Source: Pedobacter westerhofensis
GTDB lineage: Bacteria > Bacteroidota > Bacteroidia > Sphingobacteriales > Sphingobacteriaceae
Direction of reading: 5' to 3'
Length of the DNA: 64,000 nucleotides
NCBI RefSeq assembly: GCF_900182595.1
Contig: NZ_FXTN01000011.1
Coordinates: forward strand, 186,001 to 250,000
Part shown: positions 49,795-59,358 of the stretch, one piece after another
How positions within the stretch are numbered: position 1 is the first letter of the stretch
Layout: every line of letters begins with the position of its first letter
Translations under genes and position numbers: made by a program
The notes under the pieces: generated by a model
Seen by the model: only the letters and a program-made list of their open reading frames with translations
The model's database searches: none
Told to the model about the DNA's origin: nothing

Positions 49795-49826
49795 TATACC
49801 AAAGCATAGTACTATCCTTTGGTATA
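49795..49826. promoter_or_regulatory. HxlR operator: 32-bp near-perfect palindrome
   Basis: Arms TATACCAAAG (49795-49804) and CTTTGGTATA (49817-49826) are exact inverted repeats. The centre holds the palindrome ATAGTACTAT (49806-49815), with a single mismatched pair between arms and centre. It lies 13 bases before the HxlR start and 44 bases before the divergent esterase start, an ideal site for shared autorepression. Confidence 0.8.
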
Positions 49827-49839
49827 GTTAAAAATCACT

Positions 49840-50202
49840 ATGGAAAACGATCATATCTCAGAAAGTGAATGCAGCGCAAAAATCCGGGCTATGGAAGATG
49901 CATTATACGTAATTGGCGGCAAATGGAAGTTAAGGGTGATCCTTGCCCTCTCCAATGGCTCAAGAAGGTTCAATGAGATACAGCGGAAAGTTGCCGGGAT
50001 CACGCCCCGTGTTTTATCTGCTGAATTAAAAGATATGGAAGCCAATGGTTTTTTAAAAAGGAAAGTAAATATTGAAGCTACGCCTGTGATTGTTGAATAT
50101 GAGCTTACAGCGTATAGTTATAGTTTGAAGGAGGTGGTGGAATCATTGATCAACTGGGGCACAATGCACCGTATCAAATTAAAGCAGGAAAACGGTAGCT
50201 GA
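49840..50202 (+). CDS. HxlR family transcriptional regulator
   Basis: A 120-residue winged-helix regulator of the HxlR family, which often senses aldehydes, quinones or oxidants through a conserved N-terminal cysteine. Here the cysteine is in SESECSAKIRAMEDALYVIGGKWKLRVI. The HTH follows as LSNGSRRFNEIQRKVAGITPRVLSAELKDMEANGFLKRK, then the wing and VEYELTAYSYSLKEVVESLINWGTMH. It probably controls the divergent esterase and perhaps the downstream membrane protein and dehydrogenase remnant. Confidence 0.92.
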   Translation: MENDHISESECSAKIRAMEDALYVIGGKWKLRVILALSNGSRRFNEIQRKVAGITPRVLSAELKDMEANGFLKRKVNIEATPVIVEYELTAYSYSLKEVVESLINWGTMHRIKLKQENGS

Positions 50203-50291
50203 CATTTGCTTACGCTATTTGAATCTCATAAACAATAGATTGATTTTCGCAAACCAGGAATTCCCATAGCAGTTACCTTTGATCAAAAAAG

Positions 50292-50660
50292 ATGATGTAC
50301 ATAAAATTGATCAGTGGATTTCTCATACTATTTTCTGCTTTTATGGGGGCCAGGCATGGATGGAGCAGACTCAATTTCAAACCCGGTGATACCACTCCCA
50401 TAGCTGAACTTCAGCGGACATTAAACCTCAGCGCCGATACCCTAAAGGTTTTTTCAATAGCTACAATCCTTGGAGGTTTGCTATTGCTGCCTCCACAGAC
50501 ATTCCTGGCAGGAAACATTCTGAACATCTGCCTGTTTGTATTTTTAATCATTCGCTTTCTGATCGCAGGCGATATTAAACACGCCTTGATTGAAATTCCG
50601 TTTTTATTGATTCCTGTTGTGCTGATCTTTCTTAAACATCCACTGTCGCCAAACATTTAA
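50292..50660 (+). CDS. DoxX-like small membrane protein
   Basis: A 122-residue protein with four hydrophobic segments (about 4-20, 52-70, 73-92 and 98-115) and a polar loop FKPGDTTPIAELQRTLNLSADTLKVF. This layout and the N-terminal LISGFLILFSAFMGARHG resemble DoxX-like proteins that accompany HxlR and short-chain dehydrogenase genes in Bacteroidota. Either of two adjacent ATGs (50292 or 50295) could start it. A -7 box TACCTTTG (50274-50281) lies ten bases upstream. The following dehydrogenase gene is broken. Confidence 0.65.
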   Translation: MMYIKLISGFLILFSAFMGARHGWSRLNFKPGDTTPIAELQRTLNLSADTLKVFSIATILGGLLLLPPQTFLAGNILNICLFVFLIIRFLIAGDIKHALIEIPFLLIPVVLIFLKHPLSPNI

Positions 50661-50682
50661 CTAAATAACAACTTGCTATAAA

Positions 50683-51405
50683 ATGAAATTTATCAAACAA
50701 CACAATTTTGATTACAGGCGTTGCCAGCGGAATCGGTCTTGGGCTTACAGAAAGATTTCTTAGTGAAAACAATACTGTCAATATCTGCGGCAGACCTGAA
50801 GAATTGCTGAACGAAGTAGCTGCAAAGTTCCCCTCGGGGATTACACGGGTTGTGACCTTGCTATTGCGGCAGAAAGAACTGCGCTATACGACTGGATTGC
50901 AGAAAACCACAGCGATGTAAATGTGCTGATCAACAATGCAGGAATCCAGAATTGGATGACTGTATCTGATGAAAATTTTTATCAGAAAGCCAGTGCAGTG
51001 ATAACTACAAATTTTACGTATCCTGTACACCTCACTAACCCATTCCTTGGTCTGACCTCCCTGGATACGATCATTAATGTAACCTCCGGTCTGGCATTTG
51101 TTCAGCTTACAAAAGTTCCCGTTTACTGTGCAACTAAAGCATTTTTTCATACTTTCACCAATGCGCTGAGGTATATGCTTAAAGCGCGGAATATCGAAGT
51201 AACAGAAATAATTCCCCCGGGCATTAGATACCGATCTTGGCGGAAATGGAATTCATGACGGAAACCCCTCTGTTAGTGATTTCGTAACCGCTGTCTTTGA
51301 TCAGCTGAAAGAAGGAAAAGAGCAGCTTACATTTGGCTTTAGTGAACTGATGTTTAATGCAAACCAGAAACCATCGCGGCAACGTTCAATAATATGAAAC
51401 CTTAG
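50683..51405 (+). pseudogene. Short-chain dehydrogenase (DltE-like), four frameshifts
   Basis: Joined translation gives an SDR of about 240 residues: a start MKFIK, then NTILITGVASGIGLGLTERF (GxxxGIG cofactor site), then RTALYDWIAENHSDVNVLINNAGIQ (NNAG), INVTSGLAF, VYCATKAFFHTFTNAL (catalytic YxxxK), DTDLGGNGIHDGNPSVSDF, and ETIAATFNNMKP at the end. The frame changes near 50697, 50847, 51215 and 51365. Successive segments lie in frames 1, 2, 1, 2 and 1, so single-base gains and losses alternate. No intact protein is possible as written. A terminator follows directly. It is either a decayed gene or an assembly with several indel errors. Confidence 0.85.
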
Positions 51406-51427
51406 GATGAATTGCCTTTTATATCAA

Positions 51428-51453
51428 GCCAGCAGGTAACCTGCTGGCTTTTT
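51428..51453 (+). terminator. Intrinsic terminator
   Basis: GCCAGCAGG (51428-51436), loop TAA, CCTGCTGGC (51440-51448), then five T: a strong 9-bp stem ending the HxlR/DoxX/dehydrogenase stretch and insulating the downstream sigma gene. Confidence 0.92.
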
Positions 51454-51503
51454 GGTTAACCTTAATTTAACAATTCATTCATGCAAAACAGTATATTTGA
51501 ATC

Positions 51504-52124
51504 ATGGCAGATGGGTTTAAAGAAACATGGCGGGAGTTTACTGAGGGCAGCCATGATGCTTTAAATCAAATTTACACACAGCATTATCTAGGTTTGATTA
51601 ACTATGGTACTAAGCTCAGCGGCGACAGACAATACGCGAACGACTGTTTTGTCGAAATGCTGATCCATTTGTGGGACAAACGGGATAGGCTGCCCCAGGT
51701 AGATAATGTAAGAAGTTACCTGATGACATGTTTGAGGACACTGATCCTGCAGAAATTCCGGTCTGACAAACTTCGGGAAGTTAAAGAAAGCTATGCGCAT
51801 TCGCTCATCAATCAGGAGGAAATCTCTTATGAAGATTATATCACCAGGATACAGACAGACTCCCTTGTTAAAGATAAACTCAAACGAAGCCTTGAAAAAT
51901 TAACTGAACGCCAACGCGAATTATTGCAATACCGCTTCTTTGACAGTATGAATTATGATGAAATTGCAATAAGATGTGGTATTTCAAAAAAAACAGCCTA
52001 CAATATCGTATATGATGCGCTCACAAAATTAAAAACCGACCTTAATAACGAGAACAGCGGAGAAAATATGTATTTACTGGCTCTTATCTTCCTGACAATG
52101 GGATCTATCAGTCATATTATCTGA
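51504..52124 (+). CDS. ECF (FecI-like) RNA polymerase sigma factor
   Basis: A 206-residue sigma-70 family protein. Region 2 is about 20-90 (DALNQIYTQHYLGLINYGTKL, NDCFVEMLIHLWDKRDRLPQVDNVRSYLMTCLRTL). Region 4 is about 135-185 (LEKLTERQRELLQYRFFDSMNYDEIAIRCGISKKTAYNIVYDALTKLK). It is followed by a FecR gene and then SusC with an STN domain, the standard trans-envelope signalling set: SusC occupancy signals to FecR, which frees the sigma factor to transcribe the uptake operon. A -7 box TATATTTG (51492-51499) ends four bases before the ATG. The C-terminal hydrophobic tail (MYLLALIFLTMGSISHII) is unusual. Confidence 0.92.
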   Translation: MADGFKETWREFTEGSHDALNQIYTQHYLGLINYGTKLSGDRQYANDCFVEMLIHLWDKRDRLPQVDNVRSYLMTCLRTLILQKFRSDKLREVKESYAHSLINQEEISYEDYITRIQTDSLVKDKLKRSLEKLTERQRELLQYRFFDSMNYDEIAIRCGISKKTAYNIVYDALTKLKTDLNNENSGENMYLLALIFLTMGSISHII

Positions 52125-52229
52125 CAACTACCTCAAGTAAATTACATTTATTACAAAAAATTATAAATTACTCCAGTTTTTCATAGGAAAAATGACAACT
52201 CCGATCATCAATAGTCTAAACATCGTAGA

Positions 52230-53330
52230 ATGGACTATTCGAAATTTGAAGTTGAAGACTTTTTGTGTGACGATTCATTTCTGGAATATTGCCTGGAAAC
52301 CAATCCGGAAGCAGTTAAATTTTGGAATGACTGGTTAGATAAACATCCTGAAAAAGCCCTGGTTGCAGAGCGCGCCCGTAAACTGTTTTATACCCTCAAT
52401 GGCAATATAACTGCCGAAACCTTCCACCGGGATCATGAGCTCTTTAAAAGTGCGGTAACAGAAAGACTTGGCGAACACATAGTCAAACCTGATTTTTTTG
52501 CGGTAAATAGAAAAAATTACGTCCGACGCCTATGGATTGGTGCAGCAAGCCTTGCTGCATGCGGAATACTTGTGGCCAGTCTTTTCTTCTTAAAATCTGA
52601 GCAAACAAAAATACCCGCACACAGTGAAACCCTCTCATACGCTACTCCTATGGGCAAGAAAAGGAAAGTCAAACTTCCTGATGGATCAGTGGTAACGCTC
52701 AACGGTGGTAGTCATCTCCAATTACAACAAGGCTTTAATACCGGCAACCGCGAGCTCAGCCTCACAGGTGAAGGATACTTTGTCGTTGTCCATAATGCCG
52801 CAAAGCCATTTATCGTTCATACTGAAAAAATTACGATCAGAGATGTAGGTACAGAGTTTAACGTGAAAGCTTACCTGAACGATAAGGCGACTGAAGCATC
52901 ATTAATCAATGGACTGATTGAAATTACGATCAAAGGAACAGCTCATACAACAGTGGGCCTAACACCAGTTATCCTTGCTCCAAATAAAAAGTTCATACTG
53001 ATAAACGATGCCCCTGCAAGCGGTAAGACACCGGGAATTACAAAACCAATCTTTGACGTGAAAAACATTACCACTACCGAAAACAATTCAGTAGCCGAAA
53101 CTGACTGGACTCAAAATAAATTAACATTTGTAGACGAGCCGCTATCCGAAATCGCAACGCAGATAGAAAGATGGTATGGTGTAAAGGTTATTATTGCGAA
53201 CCCCGCTTTAAACAACCTGCATTTTACCGCCACTTTCGACCACGGTGATATCGTACAAATCTTAGAGGCACTTAAACTATCCGGAAACTTTAACTACAGA
53301 AAGGAGGACAATATGATTCGTATTTACTAA
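52230..53330 (+). CDS. FecR family anti-sigma/signal transducer
   Basis: A 366-residue inner-membrane protein. Cytoplasmic N-terminus about 1-95, one membrane span about 103-122 (WIGAASLAACGILVASLFF), then the periplasmic FecR domain (SYATPMGKKRKVKLPDGSVVTLNGGSHLQL, GEGYFVVVHNAAKPFIVHT, DVGTEFNVKAY) and a C-terminal DUF4974 domain (LTFVDEPLSEIATQIERWYGVKVII). It holds the adjacent sigma factor inactive until the STN domain of the downstream SusC signals substrate binding. It is positioned between sigma and SusC genes as expected. Confidence 0.94.
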   Translation: MDYSKFEVEDFLCDDSFLEYCLETNPEAVKFWNDWLDKHPEKALVAERARKLFYTLNGNITAETFHRDHELFKSAVTERLGEHIVKPDFFAVNRKNYVRRLWIGAASLAACGILVASLFFLKSEQTKIPAHSETLSYATPMGKKRKVKLPDGSVVTLNGGSHLQLQQGFNTGNRELSLTGEGYFVVVHNAAKPFIVHTEKITIRDVGTEFNVKAYLNDKATEASLINGLIEITIKGTAHTTVGLTPVILAPNKKFILINDAPASGKTPGITKPIFDVKNITTTENNSVAETDWTQNKLTFVDEPLSEIATQIERWYGVKVIIANPALNNLHFTATFDHGDIVQILEALKLSGNFNYRKEDNMIRIY

Positions 53331-53451
53331 ACCGGTATATACAAAAAATGGGGAATACATAAGTATTCCCCGGGCGACTTAAATCTAAGAAACAGGCAAA
53401 TCAATTGGCGTTGGTGCCTGCTTCAACCTAAACTTTAAATCATTTAAACTT

Positions 53452-56400
53452 ATGCAAAAAAGCACAAAAAACGGTGCACTTTTTTCCCTATGCCCTATCG
53501 GTAAAATTCCCCTTGTTATGAAACTAGCTTTCACGCTGATCATTGTCAGCTGTTTAACCGTCTCCGCAACTGCTGTGCGCTCACAGGACGTGAAGATGTC
53601 AATCAACCTTAAGAATGCCCCAATCAGTACAGTGCTTAAAAGCATTGAAAAAAGCACTCCTTATAAATTTGTATACAATAACAACACCTTTCCGGCAAGC
53701 ACTAAGGTGAGTATCGAAGCCAATAGTCTTTCTGTTGCGGAAATTCTAAGCAATGTACTCGCAAACTCCGGGTTCACTTTTAAGCTACTGGGCGACAACA
53801 TGATTGTGGTAACTAAACTGAATCAGACCGCTCAGCCACAAAGGATCTCAGGTATAGTAGTTGATGAGCAAGGCATTCCTGTTCCCGGCGTAACCATCCG
53901 GTTCAGGAACGACAAACGTACAAGCACTGGTACAGACGCCAACGGGCATTTCGGAATCCAGTCGGCCGATGATAGCGATGTCCTGATTGTTAGCCTGGTT
54001 GGCTTTAAAACACAGGAGTTTAATGTGAACAGCATTCCCTCCAACTTTCGTATTGTGATGCAATCCTCTATTGGCAGCCTGGACGAAGTTCAGGTGATTG
54101 GTTACGGAACCACAACTCGCCAGCTGAACACGGGCGCAGTGAGCTCTCTGAGCATGAAAGACATTGCTAACCAACCGGTCTCAAACCCATTAGCCGCAAT
54201 GCAGGGTAAACTTGCCGGTGTTCAGATCACACAGAATAATGGTTTGCCAGGTGCAGGTTTCCGCGTTCAGATCAGAGGCGTTGGCTCCATTGGAAGTGGA
54301 ACATTGCCTCTTTATGTGATCGATGGAGTGCCTTTCACTTTATTCAACGGATCAACACCCGCAACTGACGGACTGAACGCATACGGTATAAGTGGCGCAA
54401 ATGGTGGTGAGGCCAGTCCTCTCGGCATGATCAATCCGGATGACATTGAGCGCATAGACGTATTGAAAGATGCCGACGCTACCGCAATCTATGGTTCAAA
54501 AGGAGCTAATGGTGTAGTACTGATCACTACCAAAAAAGGTACTGCAGGGAAAACTAAATACAGCGTAAACTTTTATCAAGGTGTTGGTACAGTAGGCCAT
54601 TTCCTGGACATGCTGAATACACAGGATTATTTAGCCATGCGCAAAGGAGCTTTCGCCGCATCAGGAGCAACACCAAGTACTGCGAACGCACCAGACCTTG
54701 TAACCTGGGACCCCAATGCTTACACTAACTGGCAGCAGAAATTCATCGGTGGTACGGCCCATACTACAAACGCAGATTTCTCGGTTTCCGGCGGAAATGC
54801 ACAGAATACATTTTTGTTTAGCTCAAACTACCGCCATGATGGAACAGTATATCCCGGTGATTTTGGAGGCAATATCTTCTCAAACCGCCTCAATGCAGGA
54901 CATAAAAGCGAAGATAACCGTTTTGGAATCAACCTGAATGTGAATTATGCCTACCAGCATAATGTGATGCCTTCCACGGATCTTACCTCATTGTATAATC
55001 TTGCTCCCAACTTACCATTGTACAATCCAGATGGTTCACTTTACTGGCACCCATCAGTTACCAACCCAATGGCATACCTGATGAGGCCAAACGACAACAC
55101 GACAACGAACCTCATTACCAACATGGATGTGCATTATGATATATTGCCAGGACTAGTTGTCAAAGCAAATCTCGGTTACTCCCTGACAGGAGAAAAACAA
55201 ACGCTGGAAACACCACTTACATCTTTGAATCCAAGCACTGTCAATCTGGCCTCACCAGCAAATACATTGCGCTACGCAAATAATACCATCTCAAATTATA
55301 TTGTAGAGCCACAGCTAGCGTACCAAAGAAAAATAGGAAAAGGAAGTTTAGATGCACTTGTAGGTTCTACATTCCAAAGAACACAGGCAGATGGGTTGAG
55401 TTTGACGGGTACGGGTTTTAGTAGTGATGCTTTGATCGGATCCATAAACAATGCCGCTGCAATCGTCAATAATGGCAGTAATAATTCTGATTATAAATAC
55501 AATGCGTTATTTGCCCGCGCTAATTACAACTGGGAGGATAAATACCTGATTAACGGAACATTCCGACGTGACGGATCTTCAAGATTTGGTGCCAATCGCC
55601 GCTTTGGTAATTTCTGGGCAGTTGGTGCTGGCTGGATATTTACGAATGAATCTTTCATGGAAGATATCTCCTGGCTAAGCTTTGGAAAGCTGCGCGGAAG
55701 TTATGGATTAACAGGTAATGATCAGATAGCAAACTATCAGTCTGATGCTTATTACAATGCAGTAGGGTCAGCATCATCTTACCAGGGACAATCAATCATC
55801 TTCCCGAGCAACATTCCTAATGCAGACCTGCACTGGGAAACCAACAAAAAACTGGATGCGGCAGTTGAACTCGGGTTCTTTAAAGACAGGATCTTCCTGA
55901 AAGCAGATTATTTCCGCAACCTGTCTTCAGATCAGTTATTAAATATTGTCGTTCCCACACAGGCAGGTATCAGTTCGTACCTTGCAAACTTTCCCGCTGT
56001 TGTGGAGAACAAAGGATTTGAATTTGAGCTGAGTACTACCAATATCCAGGCTAAAAACTTCAGATGGACTACGTCCCTCAACCTAACTATCCAGCGTAAC
56101 AAAATTTTGAGTATTGACCAGCCGCAAAAACTATTTAGCACCTATTTTATAGGCCAACCTGTAAATGCTATTCAATTGTATCACTATACAGGAGTGAATC
56201 CTGCAACAGGGATACCAACTTACCAGGATATGAACGGAGATGGTGGGGTTACCTTTGCCGGAGACCGGTCTGGTGCGCCGCTTGGGCATCCCTATTATGG
56301 TGGCCTGACAAACAGCTTTACCTGCAAGAATTTAACACTGGATGTTTCTTTCCTTTTCAATCATCGCATGGGCTATATCAATAACAGCTCATCATATCCT

Positions 56401-56793
56401 CTTGGTGTTAGCGCGACTAATCAGAATGTTACCGCATTACAACGCTGGATGGCTCCGGGCAATAATTCGCTTTATCCAGGGGTAACGACAGTAAGCACTG
56501 CAGATTATTCAAATTACAATTCTTCAGACGCAAACTGGGGTGATGCCTCTTTTATAAAGTTAAAAAATGTGAGTCTGAATTATCTGTTGCCTAATCAATG
56601 GACCAAAAAAATCGGCTTCAACACGGTGTCTGTATTTGCAAGGGGAGAAAATCTTTATACCTGGGCAAAACAGAAGTACACTTACGATCCGGAATCAACA
56701 GTATCAGGTGCTGCACCAGGTTTAGGAACCGGCCAGTTTATCGCGATGCCTCAATTACGGACAACGGTTATCGGTCTTAACTGCACATTTTAA
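53452..56793 (+). CDS. SusC/RagA TonB-dependent transporter with STN domain
   Basis: A 1113-residue outer-membrane transporter. A signal segment around 23-45 is followed by an STN domain (about 47-120, KMSINLKNAPISTVLKSIEKSTPY), a carboxypeptidase-like domain (about 128-205, ISGIVVDEQGIPVPGVTI), the plug (IQVRIRG-like FRVQIRGVGSIGSGTLPLYVIDG; VLKDADATAIYGSKGANGVVLITTK), and a large barrel ending TTVIGLNCTF. The STN domain and upstream sigma/FecR genes show that it is both a transporter and a signal receptor. It heads an operon with SusD (14-base gap) and two thioredoxin-like proteins. Confidence 0.95.
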   Translation: MQKSTKNGALFSLCPIGKIPLVMKLAFTLIIVSCLTVSATAVRSQDVKMSINLKNAPISTVLKSIEKSTPYKFVYNNNTFPASTKVSIEANSLSVAEILSNVLANSGFTFKLLGDNMIVVTKLNQTAQPQRISGIVVDEQGIPVPGVTIRFRNDKRTSTGTDANGHFGIQSADDSDVLIVSLVGFKTQEFNVNSIPSNFRIVMQSSIGSLDEVQVIGYGTTTRQLNTGAVSSLSMKDIANQPVSNPLAAMQGKLAGVQITQNNGLPGAGFRVQIRGVGSIGSGTLPLYVIDGVPFTLFNGSTPATDGLNAYGISGANGGEASPLGMINPDDIERIDVLKDADATAIYGSKGANGVVLITTKKGTAGKTKYSVNFYQGVGTVGHFLDMLNTQDYLAMRKGAFAASGATPSTANAPDLVTWDPNAYTNWQQKFIGGTAHTTNADFSVSGGNAQNTFLFSSNYRHDGTVYPGDFGGNIFSNRLNAGHKSEDNRFGINLNVNYAYQHNVMPSTDLTSLYNLAPNLPLYNPDGSLYWHPSVTNPMAYLMRPNDNTTTNLITNMDVHYDILPGLVVKANLGYSLTGEKQTLETPLTSLNPSTVNLASPANTLRYANNTISNYIVEPQLAYQRKIGKGSLDALVGSTFQRTQADGLSLTGTGFSSDALIGSINNAAAIVNNGSNNSDYKYNALFARANYNWEDKYLINGTFRRDGSSRFGANRRFGNFWAVGAGWIFTNESFMEDISWLSFGKLRGSYGLTGNDQIANYQSDAYYNAVGSASSYQGQSIIFPSNIPNADLHWETNKKLDAAVELGFFKDRIFLKADYFRNLSSDQLLNIVVPTQAGISSYLANFPAVVENKGFEFELSTTNIQAKNFRWTTSLNLTIQRNKILSIDQPQKLFSTYFIGQPVNAIQLYHYTGVNPATGIPTYQDMNGDGGVTFAGDRSGAPLGHPYYGGLTNSFTCKNLTLDVSFLFNHRMGYINNSSSYPLGVSATNQNVTALQRWMAPGNNSLYPGVTTVSTADYSNYNSSDANWGDASFIKLKNVSLNYLLPNQWTKKIGFNTVSVFARGENLYTWAKQKYTYDPESTVSGAAPGLGTGQFIAMPQLRTTVIGLNCTF

Positions 56794-56807
56794 ATATTTA
56801 GAACGAC

Positions 56808-58211
56808 ATGAAAATAAAATATGACTTAACAAAAGTATTATTGATCTGCATTGGTTCAATGGCAGTGGTCTTCTCATCCTGTAAAAAATCTCTGGAACTG
56901 GATGCACCTTTAAATAAAATAGATGCTTCTACTGCATATACTACGGATGCTACGGCAACAGCTGCAATTGGTGCGCTCTATAATTATGGTATTTATAATT
57001 CCTTCAGTACCTGGCTGGCCAATGTATCGCTGCTTGGTGGTATTAGTTCAGATGAAATCCATTTTTCATACACCACTACGCCGGCTATTTCCGAGTTCGA
57101 AAATAATTTGATTACCCCTGCAAATGGAACAAACGGCACCTTCTGGGGAAGTGCCTACGCAGAGCTGCTTGTTGCAAATGCGGCAATTACCGGTATCGGC
57201 GCTTCAAACACATTAACCCCTTCAGTAAAATCGCAATTACTGGGAGAGGCTAAGTTTTTCAGGGCATTTGTAAACTTTTACCTGGTCAATTATTACGGTG
57301 GTGTGCCTTTAACAGGTAGCGATCCTTTGACCAGTGCTACTTTACCGCGTTCTACAACTGCACAGGTTTACGCATCGATCATCAGTGATTTGAAAGAAGC
57401 TCAGACATTATTGCCAGTGGCATATGTAGGAACGTTAAAATCAAGGGTAAACCAACATGCTGTTACCGCTCTTCTGGCACGTGTATATCTTTATCAAAAA
57501 GATTATGTGAATGCTGAGGCTATGGCAACTGCCGTTATTGGTTCAGGTACATATACGATGGCCACTACCAACTCGGTATTTATGAATACCAGCACCGAAA
57601 CTATTCTGCAGTTTGCCACGTATTACGGATATTCTGCTGTGGCAAGTTCTTACCGCACCGCCATAGCCACAGCAACTACAGTTCCACCTAACTATACATT
57701 GACCACTTCGGTCGTAAACAGCTTTGATGCAGGTGACAACCGAAAAATCAACTGGGTTGACTCTACCGTAAGCGGCACAAAGTTCTACAGGATAAATAAG
57801 TATAAACTTTATACCGCCGCTACTGCCGGGGCAGGAAATGAATTTAACGTCATCCTCCGTCTGGCAGAACAATACCTGATCAGGGCAGAAGCAAGGGCAC
57901 AGCAGAATAACTTAAACGGGGCTGCAAGTGACGTAAACGTTATTCGCACAAGAGCTGGTCTGGCTAATTTGTCAACAACCGCTACTGCCACACAGACATC
58001 CATCCTTGCTGCTATCGCGAAAGAAAGAAAAGTTGAATTATTTGGTGAATTAGGGCATCGGTGGTTCGATCTACTGAGAACAGGACAGGCAAATACAGTT
58101 TTAAGCGCAATGAAACCGACAACATGGAATGCAACCCGATCAGTGCTATTCCCTATTCCCGATCAGCAAGTACAGCAAAACCCTGCACTTACACAAAACC
58201 CTGGTTATTAA
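56808..58211 (+). CDS. SusD/RagB-type nutrient-binding outer-membrane lipoprotein
   Basis: A 467-residue surface lipoprotein. The lipobox is VFSSC (Cys25), followed by KKSLELDAPLNKIDASTAY. SusD helices appear as LGEAKFFRAFVNFYLVNYYGGVPLT and HAVTALLARVYLYQKDYVNAEAMA. The C-terminal RagB block is IAKERKVELFGELGHRWFDLLRTGQA and LFPIPDQQVQQNPALTQNPGY, the classical RagB ending. It partners the SusC encoded 14 bases upstream. No glycanase is in the operon; the presence of TlpA proteins suggests peptides or another non-sugar ligand as an alternative to glycans. Confidence 0.95.
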   Translation: MKIKYDLTKVLLICIGSMAVVFSSCKKSLELDAPLNKIDASTAYTTDATATAAIGALYNYGIYNSFSTWLANVSLLGGISSDEIHFSYTTTPAISEFENNLITPANGTNGTFWGSAYAELLVANAAITGIGASNTLTPSVKSQLLGEAKFFRAFVNFYLVNYYGGVPLTGSDPLTSATLPRSTTAQVYASIISDLKEAQTLLPVAYVGTLKSRVNQHAVTALLARVYLYQKDYVNAEAMATAVIGSGTYTMATTNSVFMNTSTETILQFATYYGYSAVASSYRTAIATATTVPPNYTLTTSVVNSFDAGDNRKINWVDSTVSGTKFYRINKYKLYTAATAGAGNEFNVILRLAEQYLIRAEARAQQNNLNGAASDVNVIRTRAGLANLSTTATATQTSILAAIAKERKVELFGELGHRWFDLLRTGQANTVLSAMKPTTWNATRSVLFPIPDQQVQQNPALTQNPGY

Positions 58212-58219
58212 CAAATACC

Positions 58220-59347
58220 ATGCAAAAAAAAACCAAAAACATAAAAACGCCGGCAGCAATTGCGCTGCTGGCATTTACAATCCTGCTTTCAGCGTTTCAG
58301 TTTGGTGGCGGGTTTACCATTGCCGGCCATATTGAAGGTATACCGGCAGGCACAGTATATTTAAGCTATCCAAAAGGAACCGCGCAAATCACTGACTCTG
58401 CAAAAATCACCAATGGTGATTTCGTTTTTAAAGGATCTTTAACTGAACCAGTCATGCTGGTTCTAAAAACCAATAAAAGCAAGTCGCAACTTTACTTTTT
58501 TGGCGACAACTCAGCAATCAGTATTAAAGCACACAAAGATTCGTCAAATACCGCACAGGTCAACGGATCAATCCCGCAAAACGACTGGAAAGCGTACTTA
58601 AAAGACTATAAAACAGTGGTGAATTACGCAGGTGGATATTACCATAAATCAGATTCTGTATACAAGCAATTTAACAACAAACCGGATTCATCAGCTAAAC
58701 AATACCTGAAAGCTGAAAATGCCAAATTAACGGAACTGGATTTTAAAGTTCATAAAGAATTCTTTGCAGCACATCCCTCATCTATCGTCTGCGCATATGT
58801 GGTAAGCAGCCACTTTATACCTTATTTTCAATTTGAACAAGCCAGGACACTGTTCGCCTTGTTAGACCCGGCGGTACAAAAATCTTATTACGGGCGACAA
58901 ATTGAAGAAAGTTTTGCGGTAGAAAAGCGCTCGGGAATAGGTGCCAAACCAACTTTTAAAATGGCTGATGTAAATGGCAAAACAGTAGACTTAGCCTCTT
59001 TCCGAGGCAAATATGTCCTGGTAGACTTCTGGGCAAGCTGGTGCGCACCATGCCGCAGGGAAAACCCCAATGTGCTTGCCAATTATAAAAAATACCACGA
59101 TCAGGGCTTTGAGGTCCTTGGAGTATCCCTGGACAGCAAGAAAGAACCCTGGTTAAAAGCTATTGAAGCAGATGGACTGGTGTGGACACATGTGTCTGAC
59201 CTGAAGGGATGGAATAACGCTGCTGCTCTGGAATTTGGTGTGCATGTAGTTCCTTCAAACTTCCTGCTGGACAGGGATGGGAAAGTAATTGCCAAAAACA
59301 TACGCGAAGAGGCATTAGGCAATAAATTAAAATCAATTTTTAATTAA
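58220..59347 (+). CDS. TlpA/AhpC-type thiol-disulfide oxidoreductase with DUF4369 domain
   Basis: A 375-residue exported protein from ATG 58220 (MQKKTKNIKTPAAIALLAF), nine bases after the SusD stop; the frame is open further upstream inside susD but that part is out of context. An N-terminal DUF4369 beta domain (about 35-130, FTIAGHIEGIPAGTVYLSYPKG) and a helical linker precede a thioredoxin-fold domain (about 240-375) with the redox motif WASWCAPCRRE. It probably reduces disulfides or peroxide-type substrates in the periplasm as part of the uptake locus. Such proteins are frequent in SusCD operons of Sphingobacteriaceae. Confidence 0.92.
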   Translation: MQKKTKNIKTPAAIALLAFTILLSAFQFGGGFTIAGHIEGIPAGTVYLSYPKGTAQITDSAKITNGDFVFKGSLTEPVMLVLKTNKSKSQLYFFGDNSAISIKAHKDSSNTAQVNGSIPQNDWKAYLKDYKTVVNYAGGYYHKSDSVYKQFNNKPDSSAKQYLKAENAKLTELDFKVHKEFFAAHPSSIVCAYVVSSHFIPYFQFEQARTLFALLDPAVQKSYYGRQIEESFAVEKRSGIGAKPTFKMADVNGKTVDLASFRGKYVLVDFWASWCAPCRRENPNVLANYKKYHDQGFEVLGVSLDSKKEPWLKAIEADGLVWTHVSDLKGWNNAAALEFGVHVVPSNFLLDRDGKVIAKNIREEALGNKLKSIFN

Positions 59348-59358
59348 CAATCAAAGCA

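Noticed and set aside
50923..51258. Independent 111-residue protein
   Set aside because: It contains only the middle of a short-chain dehydrogenase (NNAG to YxxxK) and joins in other frames to the rest of the same gene.
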